Shown here piece after piece: positions 13,813 through 17,942 of a stretch of 17,942 nucleotides of DNA (position 1 is its first letter; each line of letters starts with the position of its first letter). Source of the stretch: Treponema sp. (GTDB lineage Bacteria; Spirochaetota; Spirochaetia; Treponematales; Breznakiellaceae). The translations under genes and the position numbers were made by a program. The notes below the pieces were generated by a model. The model was not told the origin of the DNA and searched no databases. It saw nothing but the letters and a program-made list of their open reading frames with translations. The stretch is from contig JAITAW010000108.1 in the NCBI GenBank assembly GCA_031283905.1, positions 1 to 17,942 of the forward strand, written 5' to 3'.

Positions 13813-15171
13813 TTAATTTACTATGGTTCCTTCAAATATTCTCAAGACGCGCTCTGCCTGAGGTGAAATTTTCCGGACCGGCTTATCTTCTCCGGCGTCC
13901 GTCTCGCGGTTTGCGAGGTACCGCTTGAATCCCTCGCTCAAAGTCTCCGATGGCGGCGATTCCGGCTGCGCGTCAAGTGCCGCCGCTTGGTACGCCGGTG
14001 AAAAATAGTTTTTTTTTTGTTCTCCCGAAGGCGCGAGCAGTTCCCGCGCTCTGGCGATGGCGGAGCGCAATTCCAGCGGCGACACCCATTTGTCTAGCAG
14101 GCAGAGTTTTGAGACAACGACTTCAAGCTCGAAACGCGGAGAAATAGAATAACGTATATCCCGGTACAAACCAAGCAGTAAATCCAAAGCCCGCTCGATC
14201 TGCTCCGCGTTGAGCGTTTGCAGCGTCTTTTCCGAAAAACGCTCCGGGCTGTTCGACAAGAGGGACGCTTTCCTGATGCCGGCTTTCAAAAGGAGGAGGC
14301 TGTGGTAAAAGCCCGCCATATCAATGACAAATTGTTCAATGGCAATGCCGGCGCCCAGAAAATCGTCAATGAGGAGCAGGGCCTTTTGCCGGTCATTTTC
14401 AACGCAGGCTGCCGCAAGCGCGTTGAGGTTGTCTATGCCCACAAGCCCCAGCTTTTCCCTGATGAGGGCGGAACGAATGCGCCCATCTGAAAAAGAAACC
14501 ACCTGATCGAAAAGGGTGTAGGCATCGCGGAGGCTGCCGGTCGATTCGCGGGCGATCCAGAACAAGGCTTCGTCTTCCGCCTGTATCCGCATCTCCTCAC
14601 ATGTTTTTTTGAGGATTCCGGCGATGGTTTCTATGGGAATGAGACGGAAAGCAAACTGCTGGCACCGGCTTTTAATGGTGGCAGGCACTTTGTGAAGCTC
14701 TGTTGTGGCGAAAATAAAGACGACATAGGGCGGTGGCTCTTCAATGGTTTTGAGGAGGGCGTTGAACGCGCTGTTTGAAAGCATGTGAACTTCGTCAATA
14801 ATGTATATTTTGTAACGGCTCGAATTGGGCGGGAAAAGAACCTCTTCTATAATTTGCCTCGCATCGTTGACGCCGGTATTGGACGCGCCGTCTATTTCAA
14901 TGACGTCCAGGCTCCTACCCTCCGCTATTTCCTTGCAACTGACGCATTCGCCGCACGGGGCGGAGGTGGGTCCCTTCACACAGTTGAGGGAACGGGCGAG
15001 AATACGCGCACTACTGGTCTTGCCGCACCCGCGCGGTCCGGTAAAAAGGTAGGCGTGGGCGATTCGTCCTGTTTCCAGAGAGCTTTTCAGAGTGGCGGCG
15101 ACAAATTCCTGACCCGCCAGTTCGTCAAACGTTTTCGGCCTTTTCCTTGTGGCGGTTACCTCATAAGCCAT
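13813..15171 (-). CDS. dnaX: DNA polymerase III subunit tau (gamma/tau)
   Basis: Clamp-loader ATPase of DNA polymerase III. 452 residues. Features in order: P-loop GPRGCGKT (about 45-52), zinc-binding cysteines 64, 73, 76 and 79 (NCVKGPTSAPCGECVSC), Walker B IYIIDEVHMLS, sensor 1 IFATTELHKVPATIKSRCQQF, sensor 2 region ESTGSLRDAYTLFDQ, then the clamp-loader collar. The tail is short compared with E. coli tau (643). I chose the ATG at 15171 over the TTG two codons upstream because it matches the family start (MAYEVTATRKRP). No Shine-Dalgarno precedes it, and the -10 box ends six bases before it, so the mRNA may be leaderless. An A10 run at about codon 385 may allow slippage to a shorter gamma-like form. 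Confidence 0.96.
   Translation of the reverse strand: MAYEVTATRKRPKTFDELAGQEFVAATLKSSLETGRIAHAYLFTGPRGCGKTSSARILARSLNCVKGPTSAPCGECVSCKEIAEGRSLDVIEIDGASNTGVNDARQIIEEVLFPPNSSRYKIYIIDEVHMLSNSAFNALLKTIEEPPPYVVFIFATTELHKVPATIKSRCQQFAFRLIPIETIAGILKKTCEEMRIQAEDEALFWIARESTGSLRDAYTLFDQVVSFSDGRIRSALIREKLGLVGIDNLNALAAACVENDRQKALLLIDDFLGAGIAIEQFVIDMAGFYHSLLLLKAGIRKASLLSNSPERFSEKTLQTLNAEQIERALDLLLGLYRDIRYSISPRFELEVVVSKLCLLDKWVSPLELRSAIARARELLAPSGEQKKNYFSPAYQAAALDAQPESPPSETLSEGFKRYLANRETDAGEDKPVRKISPQAERVLRIFEGTIVN
14009..14018 (-). promoter_or_regulatory. A10 run in dnaX, possible slippage site
   Basis: On the coding strand, CAA-AAA-AAA-AAC within EQKKNY. One extra A leads to a stop after about 14 codons; one fewer A leads to a stop after about 22 codons. 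Either would make a truncated, gamma-like product. Confidence 0.4.
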
Positions 15172-15177
15172 GATCAA

Positions 15178-15206
15178 AGTATAGCAAAAAGAAGCCCTGC
15201 AATCAA
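15178..15206 (-). promoter_or_regulatory. dnaX promoter overlapping the SRP RNA 3' end
   Basis: Minus strand TTGATT (15201-15206), 17-nt spacer, TATACT (15178-15183), then six bases to the dnaX ATG. The -35 box is part of the 3' arm of the SRP RNA terminal helix. Confidence 0.65.
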
Positions 15207-15303
15207 GATGGACACGGCGCTACAAGCCTCCGCTGACCGTTGCTTCCTTCCGAACCTGGCGGGGTTGGGCGGCGCTTGCCCGCATGTTTCCTGATTACAG
15301 GGT
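15186..15303 (-). ncRNA. ffs: Signal recognition particle RNA, 4.5S-type
   Basis: RNA scaffold that binds Ffh and directs co-translational membrane targeting. The minus strand carries the diagnostic apical part CCAGGUUCGGAAGGAAGCAA with the GGAA tetraloop and the asymmetric internal loop. Lower helices pair CAAGC with GCUUG and ACAU/GCG with CGC/GUGU. The outer arm CCCUGUAAUCA (15292-15302) pairs with UGAUUGCAGGG (15195-15205) through 11 bp with one G-U. A tail CUUCUUUUU (about 15186-15194) gives an intrinsic terminator. The start is predicted near 15303 from the promoter. About 118 nt, a small bacterial type without an Alu domain. It precedes dnaX, as in several bacteria. Confidence 0.92.
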
Positions 15304-15309
15304 TTTTAT

Positions 15310-15338
15310 AGCATAGCCGAAATGTGATGGAGTGTCAA
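15310..15338 (-). promoter_or_regulatory. Strong promoter of the SRP RNA gene
   Basis: Minus strand TTGACA (15333-15338), 17-nt spacer, TATGCT (15310-15315). The predicted start is about 15303, the first base of the folded RNA. Confidence 0.8.
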
Positions 15339-15599
15339 GCGGGCAAGCGCTCGTCTATTGTTATGTGTTTTGAATACGCCGGTTTAATTTCTGAAAACGG
15401 ACAAGCCGATGACTGCGTCCTAAAGACAAAGTTGCGGCTCTTCAATCCTCTTTAAGGATAAACCGCTTCTTGTTGGAGAGCTTACAAAGACGGAAAAAGA
15501 CCGCGAATCCCTCCCGGCGGTCTAGATTAAAGAGGACATTTCTACTGAATGAAGAATGAAGACATTTCTACCGGCCGTTGGCACATTCCGCGCGTCTAC
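15339..15599. other. Intergenic region with probable transposon debris
   Basis: Divergent spacer between ffs (minus) and secG (plus). No intact gene. A plus-strand fragment reading KPLLVGELTKTEKDRESLPAV (ending at the TAG at 15522-15524) may be the tail of a decayed transposase or integrase gene. It overlaps a 7-bp inverted repeat AGACCGC/GCGGTCT (15498-15504 and 15517-15523). Two copies of GACATTTCTAC follow. Confidence 0.35.
15535..15571 (+). repeat. Two direct copies of GACATTTCTAC
   Basis: Copies at 15535-15545 and 15561-15571, 26 bp apart. Such spaced copies at the edge of a decayed frame suggest the multiple terminal repeats of an IS21- or IS481-like element, but this is not proven. 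Confidence 0.4.
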
Positions 15600-15628
15600 T
15601 TGCATAAATTTTGTTTGTGATGTAAGAT
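15600..15628 (+). promoter_or_regulatory. Likely secG promoter
   Basis: TTGCAT (15600-15605), 17-nt spacer, TAAGAT (15623-15628), giving a leader of about 35 nt before the secG ATG. Confidence 0.55.
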
Positions 15629-15670
15629 TGATAAAAAGGTATTCCGGTTTTCTAATAACGAGGTTGTGTA

Positions 15671-16024
15671 ATGAAAGTTTTAGGTATTGTTCTGTTGACG
15701 TTCTTTATAATAGCGGCAATTCTGCTGGTGTTTCTTGTCCTTATTCAAGATGAAGAAGGCGATGATTTAGGCGGTATTTTTGCGGGTGGAAGTTCGTCCG
15801 CGTTTGGCTCGCGTTCGGGCAACATACTCACCAAGGCGACATCCGTATTAGGCGCGTTGTTTTTGATCTTGAGTTTAGGGCTTGCCCTTGTGAGCAAGTC
15901 TAACAGCGGATCGGGCGTTGAAGCCGCGGGACGGCAATTGTCCACCGAATCATCCGCAGGCAACTGGGTGGATGAAGAGTTGGGCGGCGCGAACAAAGAG
16001 CAGTCCGGCGCTATCGCCGAATAG
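15671..16024 (+). CDS. secG: Protein translocase subunit SecG
   Basis: Small auxiliary subunit of the SecYEG channel. 117 residues with two membrane helices (about 4-25 and 53-74). The connecting segment, LIQDEEGDDLGGIFAGGSSSAFGSRSGNILTKAT, matches the SecG pattern Q-x(n)-GG-x-F-x-GSR-x-N-x-LTK. The C-terminal tail is longer than in many SecG proteins and is rich in Gly, Ser and Glu. GAGG lies about 8 nt before the ATG, a modest site. A hairpin-like CCGC/GCGG with a T5 run follows at about 16041-16060 and could stop some transcripts before the PTS gene. Confidence 0.92.
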   Translation: MKVLGIVLLTFFIIAAILLVFLVLIQDEEGDDLGGIFAGGSSSAFGSRSGNILTKATSVLGALFLILSLGLALVSKSNSGSGVEAAGRQLSTESSAGNWVDEELGGANKEQSGAIAE

Positions 16025-16147
16025 CTAGCGCGAACCAATGAACCGCGGTTTTTAGCGGCTTAGCGGCTGTTTTACGGCGTCTACATGGATGCGTCTATGA
16101 CGTGTCTGTGGCCAGAACGTCATTGGTTCCCAAAAAAAGGAGGGATT

Positions 16148-16618
16148 ATGCTTTTAAGCGAGGTGTTCACAAAAGGCCTCATCAAAGTTAATTTAGAAGC
16201 CGAGGATAAAGACGAATCCTTTGAGGAACTGGTTGATTTTTTTTGTACCGCTAGAAATTTGAATGCGCGTGAAGAAATATTGAAAAGCCTGAGAGAGAGG
16301 GAGAAGCTCATGTCAACGGGCATCAAATCCGGCGTCGCAATCCCGCATGGAAAAATACTCCTGCTTGACGATATACAGGGGATATGCGGTGTTTCAAAAA
16401 AAGGTGTTGAATACGATGCTTTAGACGGGCAGCCGGTTCACCTTATCTTTATGATTCTGGTGCCGGGTGAAACGGACAAACATCTCAAGGTGCTTAAAAG
16501 TCTTGCCGAATTGCTTCTGAACCCGCAATTCTATATAGACATGTGTTCGCGAAGGGATGTTGATGGCGTTTACAACACCCTTAAAGAGTATGAAGATCAC
16601 TTCATAGAGATGATGTAA
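16148..16618 (+). CDS. PTS fructose/nitrogen-type IIA domain protein (PtsN-like)
   Basis: Stand-alone EIIA domain, 156 residues. The phosphorylatable histidine is H67 in SGVAIPHGKI, the family signature. Other family segments are LREREKLMSTGIKSG and PVHLIFMILVPGETDKHLKVLKSLAELL. The frame extends 21 codons upstream, but the ATG at 16148 is preceded by AAGGAGG at correct spacing. In spirochaetes such proteins usually act in regulation rather than sugar uptake; no IIB or IIC gene is here. It lies 48 nt before a V-ATPase gene on the same strand, suggesting possible co-transcription. Confidence 0.9.
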   Translation: MLLSEVFTKGLIKVNLEAEDKDESFEELVDFFCTARNLNAREEILKSLREREKLMSTGIKSGVAIPHGKILLLDDIQGICGVSKKGVEYDALDGQPVHLIFMILVPGETDKHLKVLKSLAELLLNPQFYIDMCSRRDVDGVYNTLKEYEDHFIEMM

Positions 16619-16666
16619 GCGGCGGCGCTATCGGCGATGCGCCGTTCGGTTTTATGGGGAGTAAAG

Positions 16667-17047
16667 GTGGAAGACTCTGGTGTCTTGCGGCGTTTGTTAA
16701 AAATAGAAGCGGAAGCGGCGGCGCTCGTAAAAGACGCGGCTGAGGAAGCTAGTAAACGCACCGCTGAAGCGGAAAAGCAGAACCGGCAGCGTTATGACGA
16801 TGCCTATAGCGCGGAAGCGGCCGCTCTTGAGGAAAAGTACAGAGCCGATATTGCTGCGGTTAAAGGTGAGTATCAAAAGCGGCTTGATGACTTTACCGGG
16901 AGGCTCAACGCTATGCGGGTGAATAACGAAGCGTTTTCACAATTACTTGAAAGCCTGTTGTTTGAGCATGACGATGGGAAAACAGATAAAACAAACGCGG
17001 ATATTCCAGAGTTTGATCATGGCAATGAAACCGGGCGGGAAAAATAA
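16667..17047 (+). CDS. V-type ATPase G/H-like coiled-coil subunit
   Basis: 126 residues, almost entirely a charged, Ala/Glu/Lys-rich coiled coil (about 8-100), with LLKIEAEAAALVKDAAEEAS near the start and YRADIAAVKGEYQKRLDDF in the middle. This matches the peripheral-stalk G/H subunit (AtpH/NtpF type) of V/A-type ATPases in character, and its stop overlaps a subunit C start (TAATG). I chose the GTG at 16667, which has GGGGAG about five bases upstream, over the ATG at 16637, which has none. Coiled coils are poorly diagnostic, so the assignment leans on context. Confidence 0.7.
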   Translation: MEDSGVLRRLLKIEAEAAALVKDAAEEASKRTAEAEKQNRQRYDDAYSAEAAALEEKYRADIAAVKGEYQKRLDDFTGRLNAMRVNNEAFSQLLESLLFEHDDGKTDKTNADIPEFDHGNETGREK

Positions 17048-17942
17048 TGTCCGGGGAGTACGCGTATATCTATGCCAAAATATGTGGGATCATTGGCAAA
17101 TCCTTTGTGGGCAAGCGCATCCTTTCCCTTATGAACGTGAATCGTCTCGCCGAATTAGACAGGCTTGTGTTTCCGGAGGGGAGTAGAGAGCTTCCCGAAC
17201 GGGAGCTTCTTCCTGACCTCGAAAAACGTATCACGGCCCGCTCTATCGCGCAGATTGGAACGATTATCGGATGTTTCCGGAATCCGCCGGAATTGCTTGT
17301 GATCATGCTTCAATCGTATGAGTACGAGAACCTCAAAAATGCGCTTGCCGCTCTTGCCAATAACGAGGCTAAGCCCTCTCGCATTACTGATATAGGAAAA
17401 TTCCGTACCGTCAACTTCGAAGCCTATCCCGATATTGCGGGCATGCTTAAAAATACGGCATTCGTATTTCTATTGAACGATTTAAAAGAAGCGCCGGAAA
17501 TGCTTCAGGACGCGATTACGTTGCAAAGTAAACTTGACAAGCATTATTATACGCGGCTCTACGCGGCGCTTGAGCAATTGCCCGGCGCTGATCGTTTTGG
17601 TATTAAAAAGATTCTTGACAGCGAAATTCAGCTTAGGAATGTGTCGTGGACATTGCGGCTTAGAACCTATTACAACATGCATGTTGAAAGGATCAAAACT
17701 ATGCTCATAACAATAGACGATAAAAAAGACTTGAGTAGCGATGCGATTGCTTCGTGCGCTTTCTCGTTGGATGTCCCCGGTGATTGGGCGCGTTGGAAAT
17801 GGGCGGAATTTGTGAACAGCGAAATAACAACGCCGTCTTCTTCATATTGGACGATAGACCCTCGCTATTTTCAAAACAAGGCTTCCCGGCATCTTTACAA
17901 ATGCGCCTATAAAAATTTTCATGCCAAACCTTTTTCGCTTCT
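17047..17942 (+). CDS. V-type ATPase subunit C (AC39/V0D family), partial
   Basis: Runs off the right edge after 298 codons. Begins MSGEYAYIYAKICGIIGKSF with GKRILSLMNVNRLAELDRLV, then EYENLKNALAAL, LQSKLDKHYYTRLYAALEQL and RNVSWTLRLRTYYNM. These are typical of the AC39/subunit d family, in which a helical funnel links the rotor shaft to the K-ring: each repeat starts YAYxxAkixg and later shows D..Yy..L and L.N..W..R.. patterns. It follows the coiled-coil gene with a TAATG overlap, so a V-ATPase operon starts here. The C-terminus is not seen. Confidence 0.82.
   Translation, partial: MSGEYAYIYAKICGIIGKSFVGKRILSLMNVNRLAELDRLVFPEGSRELPERELLPDLEKRITARSIAQIGTIIGCFRNPPELLVIMLQSYEYENLKNALAALANNEAKPSRITDIGKFRTVNFEAYPDIAGMLKNTAFVFLLNDLKEAPEMLQDAITLQSKLDKHYYTRLYAALEQLPGADRFGIKKILDSEIQLRNVSWTLRLRTYYNMHVERIKTMLITIDDKKDLSSDAIASCAFSLDVPGDWARWKWAEFVNSEITTPSSSYWTIDPRYFQNKASRHLYKCAYKNFHAKPFSL

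Noticed and set aside
16041..16060. Terminator after secG (CCGC...GCGG with T5)
   Set aside because: The T run is within the loop rather than after the stem, so it is not a standard intrinsic terminator; mentioned only in the secG entry.

Overview
The window looks like a piece of a spirochaete chromosome, probably a Treponema-like bacterium of the insect-gut type. This is an inference from gene content: a small V-type ATPase coiled-coil gene and an AC39/subunit-C gene starting an operon, a PTS IIA regulator, moderate G+C, many decayed insertion sequences, and a DUF6311-like membrane protein. There is no rRNA gene or species-specific marker here, so the assignment is tentative.

Left part (about 1-7460, minus strand): a complete F-type ATP synthase operon read right to left, atpB-atpE-atpF-atpH-atpA-atpG-atpD-atpC. 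It is headed by a 170-residue protein resembling the RsbRD N-terminal sensor domain, where atpI would often stand. A strong sigma70-type promoter lies 6 nt before that first ATG, so the operon may start with a leaderless message. The genes are tightly packed (TAATG overlap atpD/atpC, overlap or abutment atpF/atpH, 3-nt gap atpA/atpG), except for a 242-bp gap between atpB and atpE. At the extreme left an unidentified minus-strand reading frame leaves the window. It follows a very extended Shine-Dalgarno sequence but appears frame-disrupted.

Middle (about 7460-12420): an accessory, decayed region. It holds a left-end scrap of an IS5-type element, a 16-nt exact match to the Tn5 mosaic end (possible library artefact), a large membrane protein of the DUF6311 type split by a frameshift in a T7 run, the 3' part of an IS630 transposase with a frameshift, a hicB antitoxin gene with a one-base deletion and no visible hicA, nested hairpins, an internally deleted IS5-family element with both ends still recognisable, and an apparently intact Gp37/Gp68-type (DUF5131) radical-SAM-like gene.

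Right part (about 12370-17942): core genes return. ridA has a perfect consensus promoter (TTGACA-17-TATAAT) and converges on a minus-strand block, ffs (SRP RNA)-dnaX-ybaB-recR, the order known from Bacillus and others. The dnaX -35 box lies inside the terminal helix of the SRP RNA, dnaX may be leaderless, and it contains an A10 run resembling the slippage site of Thermus dnaX. To the right, on the plus strand, come secG, a PtsN/fructose-type PTS IIA gene, a V-ATPase G/H-like coiled-coil gene and the start of a V-ATPase subunit C gene that runs off the edge. F-type and V-type rotary ATPases therefore sit within about 10 kb of each other, provided the assembly across position 7785 is correct.
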